From contig JBCCUP010000019.1 of assembly GCA_039196715.1 (NCBI GenBank), forward strand, positions 1-64,000: a DNA stretch of 64,000 nt, given 5' to 3'. The notes below the pieces were generated by a model. The model saw nothing but the letters and a program-made list of their open reading frames with translations, did not search any database and had not been told where the DNA came from. Positions 1 to 9,800 of this stretch are shown here, in pieces. This DNA is from Pseudomonadota bacterium (GTDB lineage Bacteria > Pseudomonadota > Gammaproteobacteria > CALCKW01). The number at the start of each line of letters is the position of its first letter. Position 1 is the stretch's first letter. Made by a program: the position numbers and the translations under genes.

Positions 1-44
1 TCTTGAGGGCGTGCATGGTGGGGTGTCGGCGGTGAGATTGCCGC

Positions 45-278
45 TTAGTGTAGTGGGCTGGCGTGTGGCTCGAGTGGGCGACGTGTGCCGCAGAACGGGT
101 TGACGGTGTGCGACGATGACTCGGCAGCCAACCCCACAACGCAAAAACCCCGGTCGTTTGGGTCGAACCGGGGTTTCTGCTGGCGGCGGTAACTGCCTTT
201 GCCTTTTTTGGCCTGTTGCTGTTTGGGCCGAAAGCGGGGTGACATCACCATCGCCTTGGCGCGTCGTCGCGTGTTCAC
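45..278 (-). CDS. arfA: ArfA-like alternative ribosome-rescue factor
   Basis: Predicted 77-residue basic protein. ArfA rescues ribosomes stalled on non-stop mRNA when tmRNA is insufficient, by recruiting RF2. The diagnostic block is a lysine-rich stretch followed by KKGKGSYRR at residues about 24-32, matching the KGKGSY core of the family. The start is a GTG at 278 with a strong AGGAGG at 288-293, nine bases away. A perfect hairpin followed by T residues lies inside the coding region, encoding roughly residues 35-48. In E. coli arfA a comparable internal structure makes the mRNA non-stop, so full-length protein is tagged by tmRNA and only truncated, active protein accumulates when trans-translation fails. 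The residues beyond the hairpin look unconserved. Family assignment rests on the short motif plus the hairpin logic. Confidence 0.8.
   Translation of the reverse strand: MNTRRRAKAMVMSPRFRPKQQQAKKGKGSYRRQQKPRFDPNDRGFCVVGLAAESSSHTVNPFCGTRRPLEPHASPLH
143..176 (-). terminator. Intrinsic terminator inside arfA
   Basis: On the minus strand AAACCCCGGT (176-167) pairs perfectly with ACCGGGGTTT (154-145) across a 12-base loop and is followed by two further T residues, giving a five-T run. It lies well before the arfA stop codon at 45-47, so transcripts ending here would lack a stop codon. The plus-strand reading has a poorer T tract. Confidence 0.8.
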
Positions 279-369
279 GGTCGGGTTCCTCCTGAAAAGC
301 GGTTCACTGTGCTGAGGGTATCGGCGGCTGGCTGCTGCTGCTGAGGCACACTCGGGTTACCATTGTCGC

Positions 370-2244
370 ATGCCCCACACCGCCCGAATACCGCGCCCGA
401 TTCGCCGCTGGATGCACTGGGCCGAGTCGCTGTTCGACCCACTGGCAGACTCGCCTCAGGCACCGCCCACGGCGTTGTTTGCCTACATCCGCTGGTCGCT
501 CGCCGGCGCCGAGCGGGCGGTGGGCTTGCAATTGGTCGTCAGTGCGCTCGTCGGCCTCAGCGATGTCGTCGCCGCCTGGTGCATCGGCTATCTGAGCAAC
601 CTCGCGGTGCAGGGTGGCCCCGAGGCCTTCTTTGCCGACGCGGCCGTGCCACTGTGGTGGATGCTCGGCTTTGCGCTGGTGGTCCGCCCGGTGCTGATGG
701 TCATGCAGGCCGGGCTGAACACGCTCAGCCTTGGGCCAGGGCTCACCACGTTGAGCTACTGGCGCATCCACCGCTACACGCTCGGCCAGGCACTGTCGTT
801 CTTCGACGACGATTTCGCTGGTCGCTTGGCGCAAAAGGAGCGGCAGGTTGCGACCAGCATCACCGAATTGATGCTCGAGGTGCTCAACGCCGTGACCTTT
901 GCGCTCGCCTTGATCATCGGCGCCGTGTCTGTGCTTGCGGACGCCGACTGGCGTCTGGCTGCCGGGCTTGTCTTGTGGATCGCGTTCTACATCGCCGCGC
1001 TGAGTGTGTTTCTGCCGCGGATCCGCGCGCGCGCGAAGGTGCGCGCCGAAGTCTCGGCCAAGGTCAGCGGGCAGTTTGTTGACAGCTTCAGCAACATGTC
1101 GACGGTGAAGCTCTTTGCCCACGATGGCCGCGAGGTGCGCTACGCGCGCGAGGCGCTCGACGAAAACCGCCAGGTCGCACTCGATTTCGGCCGCGCGGTG
1201 CTGGGTTTGCGTACGGCCCTCGCGTTGCTGGCCGGGTTGATCCCGGTGCTGCTCGTCGGGCTCGCGCTCTGGCTCTGGAGTCTCGGCGAGACCGACGTGG
1301 GTGCGGTGGTGATTGCGGCGATGCTGGCAGCGCGCATCGGTGCGATGAGCGGGTGGTTCTCGTTCATGCTGATGGGCCTCTACAACCACATCGGCACGAT
1401 CGAGGACGGTGTCGGCACGCTGGTCAAGCCGTGGTCACTGACCGACCCTGCCACACCGGCCGCGCTTGAGCGGGTGCGGGGCGATATCGCGTTTCGCGAC
1501 GTGCATTTCCACTACGGTCGCGACGACGGCGTTGGTTTGAATGGCTTCAACCTGCGCGTGGCAGCCGGCGAAAAAGTCGCGTTGGTGGGGCGTTCCGGGG
1601 CAGGCAAATCGACCGTCATCCAGTTGTTGCTGCGCTTGCGCGACGTCGAAGCCGGTCAGGTGTCGCTCGACGGCCTGGATGTGCGCGAGGTCGCGCAGGA
1701 CGCGTTGCGCGGTTCGATCGCCCTGGTGACTCAACAGAGCGCGATGTTCAACCGCTCGGCGCGCGACAACATCCGCTACGGCCGGCTCGCGGCGACCGAC
1801 GACGAGGTCCACGCGGCGGCTGCGCAGGCGGAGGCCCACGACTTCATTCTCGACCTCGAGGACGGCAAGGGGCGACGCGGCTATGACGCGTACCTCGGCG
1901 AGCGCGGTGTGAAACTCTCCGGCGGTCAACGGCAGCGTATCGCGCTGGCACGTGCCATTCTCAAGGACGCCCCGGTGCTGATCCTCGACGAGGCCACCTC
2001 GCAGCTCGATTCGGAGGTCGAAGCGGCGATCCAGCAGGCGCTGGCTTCAAGCATGGAGGGCAAGACCGTGATCGCCGTGGCACACCGCCTGAGCACCATC
2101 GCGCGGATGGACCGGATCGTGGTGCTCGACGACGGGCAGATCGCGGAACAGGGCACGCACGCCGAGTTGCTCGAGGTGAACGGGCTCTACGCGCGGTTCT
2201 GGCGGCGGCAGTCAGACGGCTTCATTGGCATAGACACACCCTGA
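370..2244 (+). CDS. ABC exporter, fused permease-ATPase
   Basis: 624-residue half-transporter of the MsbA/LmrA type that should act as an inner-membrane homodimer. An N-terminal six-helix membrane domain spans about residues 45-340. The nucleotide-binding domain follows, with Walker A GRSGAGKST near residue 406, signature LSGGQRQR near 516, and Walker B VLILDEATS near 536 with the catalytic Glu present. A histidine switch lies in the VAHRLST segment. The exported substrate cannot be told from sequence; lipids, peptides or drugs are all possible. It is followed by mltA with a one-base TGATG overlap, implying translational coupling and perhaps an envelope role. It diverges from arfA. Confidence 0.9.
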   Translation: MPHTARIPRPIRRWMHWAESLFDPLADSPQAPPTALFAYIRWSLAGAERAVGLQLVVSALVGLSDVVAAWCIGYLSNLAVQGGPEAFFADAAVPLWWMLGFALVVRPVLMVMQAGLNTLSLGPGLTTLSYWRIHRYTLGQALSFFDDDFAGRLAQKERQVATSITELMLEVLNAVTFALALIIGAVSVLADADWRLAAGLVLWIAFYIAALSVFLPRIRARAKVRAEVSAKVSGQFVDSFSNMSTVKLFAHDGREVRYAREALDENRQVALDFGRAVLGLRTALALLAGLIPVLLVGLALWLWSLGETDVGAVVIAAMLAARIGAMSGWFSFMLMGLYNHIGTIEDGVGTLVKPWSLTDPATPAALERVRGDIAFRDVHFHYGRDDGVGLNGFNLRVAAGEKVALVGRSGAGKSTVIQLLLRLRDVEAGQVSLDGLDVREVAQDALRGSIALVTQQSAMFNRSARDNIRYGRLAATDDEVHAAAAQAEAHDFILDLEDGKGRRGYDAYLGERGVKLSGGQRQRIALARAILKDAPVLILDEATSQLDSEVEAAIQQALASSMEGKTVIAVAHRLSTIARMDRIVVLDDGQIAEQGTHAELLEVNGLYARFWRRQSDGFIGIDTP

Positions 2245-3386
2245 TGGGGATCGATACACACATGTGGCGCACAGCGAAACGGACGGTGGTGTGGAGTGTG
2301 CTGGCGCTGACCGGTTGCGCCGTTGTCGACGCCCCGCGTACACCGGAACCGCACATTGCCGCTGCGGTGCCCTACACGGCGCTCGCGGGCTGGCAGGCCG
2401 ACGCGTTCGACGGCGTGCTCGACGCCGTGCTCGCGCAGTGTGCGGCACCGTCGACCGCGGGCACGGGTTCGCTGTGTGCAGTCGCGCAAACCGGATTGCC
2501 GATCGCCTTGCGCGACCACCTCATGCAGCACTACCGACCGCATGCGGTGCTCGGTGACGCCGGTGCCGAGGACGGCCTGATCACGGGCTACTACGAGCCA
2601 CTGTTGCACGGCAGTGTCGCGCCGAACGCGCGCTACCGGTGGCCGCTGTACCGTCGCCCACGTGACCTGGTCACCCTCGACCTCGCCGAGCGCTACCCCG
2701 AACTCGAGGGGCGGCGGGTGCGCGGCCGCCTGGTCGAACAACGCGTGGTGCCCTATTGGACGCGCGCCGACATCGACGGCCCTGAACAGCCCCTCGCGGG
2801 CGACGAGCTGCTCTGGGTCGACGACCCCGTCGACGCGTTTTTCCTGCACGTGCAGGGCTCGGGCCTGGTGGCCCTGGCGGACGGCCGGGTCGAGTCGGTC
2901 GGTTACAGCGATCAGAATGGTCATCCCTACCGGTCCATCGGACGGGTACTCGTCGACCTCGACGAGGTTGCGCTCGAGGACGTCTCGTTGTTCAGCATTC
3001 GCGCGTGGCTCGCGGACAACCCTGACGCGGCGCAGGCGCTGTTGAACGAGAATCCGAGCTACGTGTTCTTCGAGCGCCGCGGCGATCGCGGTGACGACGG
3101 CCCGTTGGGCACGCTCGGGGTGCCGCTCACCGCCGAGCGCAGCATCGCGGTCGACCCGCGTGTGATCCCGCTCGGGTCCCTGGTGTGGCTGGATACCACG
3201 CTTGACGACGGCCAGCCCTACCGCCGGCTGATGGTGGCGCAGGACACCGGCGGCGCCATTGCCGGCGGGCCGCGCGCCGACGTGTTCTTTGGCCGCGGTG
3301 AACGCGCCGAGCGGCTCGCAGGCACACAGAAGTCCCGTGGCCGGCTGTACGTGTTTCGGCCTGTCGAGTCCGACGGCGGGGGCTGA
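2244..3386 (+). CDS. mltA: Membrane-bound lytic murein transglycosylase A
   Basis: 380-residue lipoprotein that cleaves the MurNAc-GlcNAc bond of peptidoglycan to give 1,6-anhydro-muropeptides. The signal peptide ends in a lipobox (ALTGC, lipidated Cys at about residue 27), so the enzyme should sit on a membrane facing the periplasm. The MltA domain covers the middle, and a C-terminal 3D domain includes VAQDTGGAI with the expected catalytic Asp at about residue 334. Length is close to the family norm. The ATG at 2244 overlaps the stop of the ABC exporter; the ATG at 2262 is an alternative that gives a more typical signal peptide. Confidence 0.92.
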   Translation: MGIDTHMWRTAKRTVVWSVLALTGCAVVDAPRTPEPHIAAAVPYTALAGWQADAFDGVLDAVLAQCAAPSTAGTGSLCAVAQTGLPIALRDHLMQHYRPHAVLGDAGAEDGLITGYYEPLLHGSVAPNARYRWPLYRRPRDLVTLDLAERYPELEGRRVRGRLVEQRVVPYWTRADIDGPEQPLAGDELLWVDDPVDAFFLHVQGSGLVALADGRVESVGYSDQNGHPYRSIGRVLVDLDEVALEDVSLFSIRAWLADNPDAAQALLNENPSYVFFERRGDRGDDGPLGTLGVPLTAERSIAVDPRVIPLGSLVWLDTTLDDGQPYRRLMVAQDTGGAIAGGPRADVFFGRGERAERLAGTQKSRGRLYVFRPVESDGGG

Positions 3387-3394
3387 ATGCGGCG

Positions 3395-4273
3395 TCAGCC
3401 GGCGCCGTCACGCGCCGCTTCGCGTTCGGCCCGCAGCACCGTGCGCCGCGCGGCCTCCGCGTGCAGCGCCTCGACCATCTGGCCGTCGCGGTTCGCCACG
3501 CTCTCGCCGCGTGCCAGCGCCGCTTCGAAGTGCTCGATCACACTCAGCGCCTCGGTCTGCTGTGCCGCAGAGACCGAGAAGGCCGCGTTGATCGGCCCGA
3601 GCTGCGCCGGGTGGATGGCGGCCTTGCCGTCGTAACCCCAGCTCCGAGCCTGGGCGCACTCGGCGGTCAGCGGCGTGAGGTCGCGGAAGTGCGGGTTGAC
3701 GCTGTCGATCGCATCGACGCCGGCCGCCCGCGCCGCCAGCAGGGTGTTTTGCATCGCGTGCAGAAAGGGCTGCCGGTCGACCGGCCAGGCCGGCAGGCGC
3801 AGCGCGGCGCCGAGGTCCTGGGTGCCCAACATCGCCGCCGCCACCTGGGCGTGCGCGGCGAGTGCCTCGGCGGCCGCCAGCACGCCGCGCGGCGTCTCGA
3901 TCATCAACATCAGCCGTTTGGCGTCGCCGAGCAGCACCCCGGTGCGGTGCACCGACTCCGGGTCGTCGACCTTGGGCAGCACCACGCCGGTCAATGACAG
4001 ACGGGCAACGGCGCGCAGGTCGTCCTGGCCGGCGCGTGTGTCGAGCGCGTTGATGCGTACCCAGAGCTCGCGGTGGCCGAAGTCGGCGTCGGCGAGCATC
4101 GCGGCCAGCTCGGCGCGGACACCGGCCTTGTCGCCGTCGGCGACCGCGTCTTCGAGGTCCACCACCACGCCGTCGGTCGGCAGCGACTGCGCCTTGGTCA
4201 GGGCGCGCGGCTTGTTGGCCGGCACGAACAAGAGGCTGCGCCGCAGCGGCTCGGGTGTCGGCTCTGTGGTCAT
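3395..4273 (-). CDS. CitE/HpcH-HpaI family CoA-ester lyase
   Basis: 292-residue TIM-barrel lyase of the CitE/malyl-CoA lyase family, which cleave or form (3S)-malyl-, citramalyl- or citryl-CoA type thioesters using a divalent metal. The N-terminal RRSLLFVPANKP block, the VVDLEDAVAD metal-region motif near residues 36-46, MIETPRGV with the conserved Glu, and the GYDGKAAIHPAQL segment near the C-terminus are all typical. It stands alone, without the citD/citF subunits of citrate lyase, so a stand-alone (methyl)malyl- or citramalyl-CoA lyase or malyl-CoA thioesterase is more likely than citrate lyase. Exact substrate is unknown. Its start faces the hrpB promoter region. Confidence 0.85.
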   Translation of the reverse strand: MTTEPTPEPLRRSLLFVPANKPRALTKAQSLPTDGVVVDLEDAVADGDKAGVRAELAAMLADADFGHRELWVRINALDTRAGQDDLRAVARLSLTGVVLPKVDDPESVHRTGVLLGDAKRLMLMIETPRGVLAAAEALAAHAQVAAAMLGTQDLGAALRLPAWPVDRQPFLHAMQNTLLAARAAGVDAIDSVNPHFRDLTPLTAECAQARSWGYDGKAAIHPAQLGPINAAFSVSAAQQTEALSVIEHFEAALARGESVANRDGQMVEALHAEAARRTVLRAEREAARDGAG

Positions 4274-4325
4274 GGGGAACTCGCTTGGCTGGTGGTCCTC
4301 GGCGTGCGCCGTGGTGGCGGGCCGC

Positions 4326-4342
4326 GCCCTATACTGTAGGGC
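4326..4342 (+). promoter_or_regulatory. Candidate hrpB -10 within a palindrome
   Basis: TATACT (4330-4335) is a good -10 hexamer upstream of hrpB. It is embedded in a perfect inverted repeat, GCCCTA-TACTG-TAGGGC, so a dimeric repressor or an RNA hairpin could act here. No convincing -35 hexamer is seen at 16-18 bp. Confidence 0.35.
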
Positions 4343-4386
4343 AGTCTCGGGGCGGCTGTCCCGGCCCCCATGAACCCCGTGCCCAC

Positions 4387-6849
4387 GTGACCGACGACGC
4401 CGTCAAGCCTGCGGTGCAGGCGATCATCGAACCGCTCCGCCACGCGTTGAGGGCGGGCAATGCCGTGCTTGAAGCCGAGCCCGGTGCCGGCAAGAGCACG
4501 CTGATCCCGCTCGCGTTGCTCGACCTTCCGTGCCTGTCAGGGCGTCGTCTGGTGATGCTCGAGCCGCGTCGCGTGGCGGCCCGCGCCGTGGCCGAGCGCC
4601 TTGCACACAACCTCGGTGAGCGCCTCGGCGAACGGGTCGGCCTGGTGACCCGCGACCAGCGCGTCCTCGGGCCGCACACGCGTATCGAAGTGGTCACCGA
4701 GGGGGTGTTGACCCGGCGCCTGCAGGGCGACCCGACCCTGCAGGGTGTGGGCCTGGTTGTCTTCGACGAGGCCCACGAGCGTGGCTTGCAGGCCGACCTC
4801 GCGCTCGCCCTCTGCCTCGATGTCCAGCGCGGCCTGCGCGAAGACCTGCGGGTGCTGTTGATGTCGGCGACGGTCAACGCGCGCGCGGTGGAGACGGTGC
4901 TGCCCGCTGCACCCGTGTTGCGCTGCGCCGGCCGTCAGCACGCGGTCGATGTCGTGTGGCTGGCGCAACCGGCGCCGGCGGAGCGCCCGGCTGCGGCGGC
5001 CCGCGCGGTGTGCGACGCGCTCGCAGCGCACAGCGGTGACGTGTTGGTGTTCCTGCCGGGGCTGCGGGAGATCCGGGCGGTCGACAGGCAGCTGGCGCCG
5101 CGGCTCGACGGGGACACCGAACGGGTCTGGCTGCACGGTACCCTCGACTCGGACGCGCAGCGGGCGGCACTGGCGCCGGCGTCGCGGCGCCGCGTGATCC
5201 TGTCGTCGGCGATCGCCGAGACCTCGGTGACCTTGCCCGGCGTGCGGGTGGTGGTCGATCTTGGCCTCGAGCGCCGGGCGGTCTTCGACGCGGCCAGCGG
5301 CTTCAGCCGGCTGAGTACCGTGGCGGCCTCGCAGGCGAGCGCCGATCAACGCGCCGGTCGGGCCGGGCGGGTCGCACCGGGGACGTGCTACCGGCTGTGG
5401 GGCGAGGCGGCACACCGACGGCGCCCGCCGCACTGGCGTGCGGAGGTGCTCGACGCCGACTTGTGTGATCTGGTGTTGCAGTTGCGTGTGTGGGGCGTCA
5501 CCGATGCCGCCGCGTTGCCCTGGCAGGACGCGCCGCCCGCGGCTCACCTCGCGCTGGCGGAGGCCACGCTGCAGCGCTGCGGCGTGCTGGGAGACACCGG
5601 GCAGGTCACCGCACTTGGCCGGCAGGTTGCCGAGCTCGGGCTGCCGACCCGGCTCGGTGTGCTGGCCGCGGTGGGGTCACACCACGGGTGCCTTGCGTTC
5701 GCAAGCGACCTGGCGGCGCAGCTGGCAGAACCGCCGCGCGGCGAGCGCCACGCAGCGGACTTCGCACGGGCACGTGACCGTGCTTCGGTGCGTCGTTTGC
5801 GCCGCCGTGTGCGCGAGCGGCTCGGTTCCACGTCAACCGAAACACCGCTGCCGGAGGACGCGATTCTGGTGCGCGCCTTTGCCGACCGCGTCGGTGTCCG
5901 CCGCGACAACGCGCCGCAGCGCTACCGCCTTGGCTGCGGGCTCGGCGTGAGTCTGCTGGACGACGACCCGCTGGTTGGCGAGGACGCCATCGTCGTCTTT
6001 GAGGTGGGCGGTGAAGCAACAGCGCGCAGCCGCGATCGAGTGGTCCGGCGGGCAGTGGCGATCGATCTGGACGCGGCGCTGGCGCACTGCGGGCACCTCT
6101 GCCACACCGATCGCCACTGCGGCTGGGACGATGACGCGGCCCGCGTGGTCGCGCGCGAGCGCGTGCAGCTCGGCGCCCTGGTGGTGCGCGAACGGGCGCT
6201 GGGTGTGCTCTCCGACGCCGACTGGTGTGCCGGCCTCATGGAAGCGGTGCGGGTGCGGGGCCTCGGGGTGCTGTCGTGGAACGACGCAGCCGAGCAGCTG
6301 CAGGCACGCGTGGCGTTTGCCCGCCGTGTGTTGGGTGATGACGCCGGCCTGCCGGCGCTGGATACCGCCACGCTGATGGCGTCACTGGACACCTGGCTTG
6401 CGCCGCGCGTGCACGGCGTGCGGTCGTTTCAGGGTTTGTCGCGTGTGCCCGTCGCGCACGCGCTGCTCGACACCCTGAACTGGGCGGAGCGGCAGCGTCT
6501 CGATGCGGTGGCGCCCGTGTCGGTGTCAGTGCCGTCAGGCAGGGCGGCGGCACTGCAGTACAGCGAGTCGGGTGCGGTTCTCGCGATCAAGTTGCAGGAG
6601 GTGTTCGGGCTGACGGAATCCCCACGCGTGGCCGCCGGTCGCGAGGCGGTGAGCCTGCATTTGCTCTCACCCGCCGGTCGGCCGCTGGCGGTGACCCGTG
6701 ACATCGCGAGCTTCTGGTCGAATGCCTACCCGGAGGTGCGCCGCGAGATGCGCGGACGCTACCCCAAGCACCCGTGGCCCGCCGACCCGTTGACCGCCCA
6801 GGCGACCGCCAAGACCACGCGCGCACTCGGCGGCAGCCGGCGCTCCTGA
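4387..6849 (+). CDS. hrpB: ATP-dependent helicase HrpB
   Basis: DEAH-box helicase of the HrpB family. The GTG at 4387 gives 820 residues, the usual family length; the frame stays open upstream to an ATG at 4255, but that would add 44 unconserved residues and overlap the divergent lyase start. Walker A GAGKST lies near residue 33, DEAH at about 127-130, the SAT motif near residue 159, and motif VI (QRAGRAGR) in the second RecA domain, followed by helicase-associated and HrpB C-terminal regions. E. coli HrpB has no firm cellular role; the paralogue HrpA acts in resolving ribosome collisions. Confidence in the start is moderate because no clear Shine-Dalgarno sequence precedes it. Confidence 0.9.
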   Translation: MTDDAVKPAVQAIIEPLRHALRAGNAVLEAEPGAGKSTLIPLALLDLPCLSGRRLVMLEPRRVAARAVAERLAHNLGERLGERVGLVTRDQRVLGPHTRIEVVTEGVLTRRLQGDPTLQGVGLVVFDEAHERGLQADLALALCLDVQRGLREDLRVLLMSATVNARAVETVLPAAPVLRCAGRQHAVDVVWLAQPAPAERPAAAARAVCDALAAHSGDVLVFLPGLREIRAVDRQLAPRLDGDTERVWLHGTLDSDAQRAALAPASRRRVILSSAIAETSVTLPGVRVVVDLGLERRAVFDAASGFSRLSTVAASQASADQRAGRAGRVAPGTCYRLWGEAAHRRRPPHWRAEVLDADLCDLVLQLRVWGVTDAAALPWQDAPPAAHLALAEATLQRCGVLGDTGQVTALGRQVAELGLPTRLGVLAAVGSHHGCLAFASDLAAQLAEPPRGERHAADFARARDRASVRRLRRRVRERLGSTSTETPLPEDAILVRAFADRVGVRRDNAPQRYRLGCGLGVSLLDDDPLVGEDAIVVFEVGGEATARSRDRVVRRAVAIDLDAALAHCGHLCHTDRHCGWDDDAARVVARERVQLGALVVRERALGVLSDADWCAGLMEAVRVRGLGVLSWNDAAEQLQARVAFARRVLGDDAGLPALDTATLMASLDTWLAPRVHGVRSFQGLSRVPVAHALLDTLNWAERQRLDAVAPVSVSVPSGRAAALQYSESGAVLAIKLQEVFGLTESPRVAAGREAVSLHLLSPAGRPLAVTRDIASFWSNAYPEVRREMRGRYPKHPWPADPLTAQATAKTTRALGGSRRS

Positions 6850-6860
6850 CCCCGTTGCGG

Positions 6861-6884
6861 TGCGGCGCCGCGCGTGGCGCCGCA
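6861..6884. terminator. GC-rich hairpin between convergent genes
   Basis: TGCGGCGCC (6861-6869) and GGCGCCGCA (6876-6884) form a perfect nine-pair stem with a six-base loop in the short gap between the convergent hrpB and coiled-coil genes. There is no T tract, so factor-independent termination is uncertain; it may protect 3' ends. Confidence 0.45.
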
Positions 6885-6893
6885 GCGCAGCCG

Positions 6894-9800
6894 TCAGGGC
6901 AGCACGCGGATGTCGACGCGCCGGTTGCGGGCCCGGTTTTCACGCGAGCTGTTCGGCACCAGCGGTCGGTGCTCGCCGAAACCGGTCGCGCGCAGTCGCG
7001 TCGGATCGATGCCATTCCGCTGTTGCAGCGACCGCGTGGCGGCGTTGGCCCGCGCGAGCGACAGCTCCCAGTTGGTCGGGTAGAAATCCTGCAGGGCGGC
7101 GTTGATCGGCACGTTGTCGGTGTGACCCTCCACGCTGATCAGGTTGTCGCCCGCAGCGAGCACGTCACCCACCTGCTGCATGATGTCGCGGCCTTCGCGG
7201 CTCAGCCGCGCGCTGCCCGAGCGAAACAGCGAGCCGTTCGCCAGCTGGATCACGACACTGCCGTCACTGTCGGTCTTGACTGCAATCGCCGGGTTGTCGC
7301 CGAGAGCGTCGCGCAGCGTCTGTGCGAGCGAGACGGCGTCAAGCCGCGGTTGCATCAACTGGGCCGCGAGCGAGTCGTTGCCCGCTTGCAGGCTGGCCAG
7401 CTCTGCCCGCAGCGCGGCGTCCTCGGCCTTGGCTGCAGCGATCGCCTCCTCGAGCGACTGCACCGAGCCCTGCAGGGCGCTCACTTCGGCCACGCGTTCG
7501 GCGATGGTCGCGTCGCGCGCTGACACCGTGTCGTTGAGGTCAGCCCGCTCTGCGGTGAGCGACGCGACACTCGACTCCGTCGACGCGAGTTGGCTTTGCA
7601 CGGCCTCGAGGTCCGACAGCCGCGCGTTGAGCGTGGCGGTGGTGTCGTCGAGTGAGGCCTGCAGCGCGGCGGCCTGTTCCGACAGCGAGGCGTTTTGCGC
7701 CGTCAGATCGGCCACGCTTGCCTCGAGGCTCGCGCGTGTGGCCTCGAGGTCACTGACGCTCGACTGCAGTGACTGAATCTCGGCGCCACTCTGCTCGGCG
7801 CTCTGGGCGGCGCTGGCCGTCGCATCGGTCAAGGCCGTTTGCGAGTCGGCCAACTGCCCCCGCGTCTGATCGAGTTCGGCGCTGACGCTCTCGAGCGTTG
7901 CCTGCGCTGTGCCCAATTCGCCCTGCAAGGCATCGCGTTCAACGGTGAGCTCGTCGAGCGCGGCGGTGGTCGACGCCACTTGCGTTGTGAGGTTCGAGAC
8001 CTCGTCGCTGAGCGACGTCACCTGAGCGAGCGCGTCGTCGCGTTCGCCGACGGTCGGGCGCAGGGTTTCGACTTCGCTGGTCAACGCGGCGTTGGCTGCG
8101 TCACGCTCACCCAGTGCGGTGTTGGCCGCCGTGAGGTCGGTCTCCAGCGTGCGCTTCGCCTCGGTCAGCGACGCGACCTCGGCCTGCAGGGCCGTGGCCT
8201 GGGTTTCGAGCTCGGCGATCTGACCCTCGAGCGCCGTGGTCATGCCAGTGGCGTCTGCCTCGATCGCGTCCTTGGCCGACATCAACGAGGCCAGCTCGAG
8301 TTCCAACGACTCGGCCCGGGCGGTCATGGCGTCGATGTGCTCGGCCGCCGCGTCGCGCGCTGCAACGGTCGTTGCCAGTTCGCCCGCGAGGCTGTCGCGC
8401 TCGCCGGTCAGCGTCGCAATTTGCGTCTCGAGGGTGCTCGCCGTGTCAGCCGCGTCAGCCTCGAGCGACGCCTTGCTCTCCGTCAGGGCCGCGAGCTCGG
8501 CTTCGAGCGCCTGGGCCTGTTCGGTCAGCGCGGCCACCTGTTCGGTTGCCGCATCGCGGGCTGCCGCAGTCGACGCGAGCTCGGCGCTGAGGGTATCGCG
8601 CTCGGTCGTCAGCTCGGCTATTCGGGCTTCGAGTTCGGCTGCGGTGTTGCTGGCGTCCGTTTCGATGCTGGCCTTGCTTGCCGCGACTTCGGCGAGCTCG
8701 GCCTGCAGGGATTCGGCCTCGGCGGTCAAGGTTGCGACCCGCGCGTTGGCCTCGTCCCGGGCGGCCGCCGTGGTGTCGAGCTCGCTGGCCAGCGCGTCGC
8801 GCTCGCCGGTGAGTTCGGTGATTTGCGCTTCGAGCACGCTGGCCGCGTCGCTGGCGTCGGTTTCGAGTGTCGCCTTCGCTGTGGTCAGGCTGGCGAGGTC
8901 GGCCTGGAGGGTTTCGGCCTCAGCGGTCAGGGTGGAGACCTGCTCGACCGCGGTGTCACGGGCGGCGGCAGTGGCTTCGAGCTCGGATGTGAGTGCGTCG
9001 CGGCTCGCGGTGAGTTCGGTGATTTCCGCCTCGAGCCCGGCGACGGTCGAGGTGAGCTCGCTGATCTGCGACTCGGCGGCGTCGGCCGATGCGCTGGCGC
9101 TGCTCTGTGCCTCGTCGAACGTCACCTGCAAGGCGTCGAGGGCGGCCACGGCGTCGTCCTTGGCGGCGGTGGCCGCACTGAGCTGTGCCTGGGCGCTGTC
9201 GAGTTCGGACGCCGTGGTGTCGAAGGCGCCCTGCAGGGCCTGCAATTGGGTGTCGGCTGACGCCTGCAGGGTCTCCAGATTGGCGCTGAGCTCGCTCTGC
9301 GCGGTGCCGGCGGCGTCCAGATCGCTCATCAGCTGCGACGCGGTGGCATTGAGCTCATCGCGCTCTGCGGTGATCGCGTTGACGTCCTGTTGCAGGCGGC
9401 TGATGTCGGCTTGAAGGGCCTCGCGCGCGCGCACCAAACCATCGCGTTCTTCGGTCAGGCTCTGCACCTGCCCCTCGAGCGCCGGAATGGTTTCCTGCAT
9501 CGCCACACCGAGCTCGGCGGTCAGCGCGTCGGTAGCGGCGGCGGCATCGGCCTGGCCCTGCTCAAGCTGCCGCGTCAGCAGTTCGATCTGGGACTGGTGG
9601 TCGGTGGCCTGCTCGGCGGACTGGTTTTCGAGGTTGGCGAACGCGGTCGACAGGTCGTCGAGACGAACTTCGAGGTCCTGTTTCTCGCCCCGGGCGAAGT
9701 CGAGCTGGTTGTTCAACAAACCGAACTCGTCGGCGCGGGCGTCGAGCGAAGTCTGAAGGCTCGCGGCGCTCTCGCGCGCCGCGCCGAGTTCGGCGACGGT

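Noticed and set aside
4255-4386. Upstream extension of hrpB to an ATG at 4255
   Set aside because: It overlaps the start of the divergent lyase gene and adds Trp/Arg/Pro-rich residues not seen in the family; the GTG at 4387 gives normal length.
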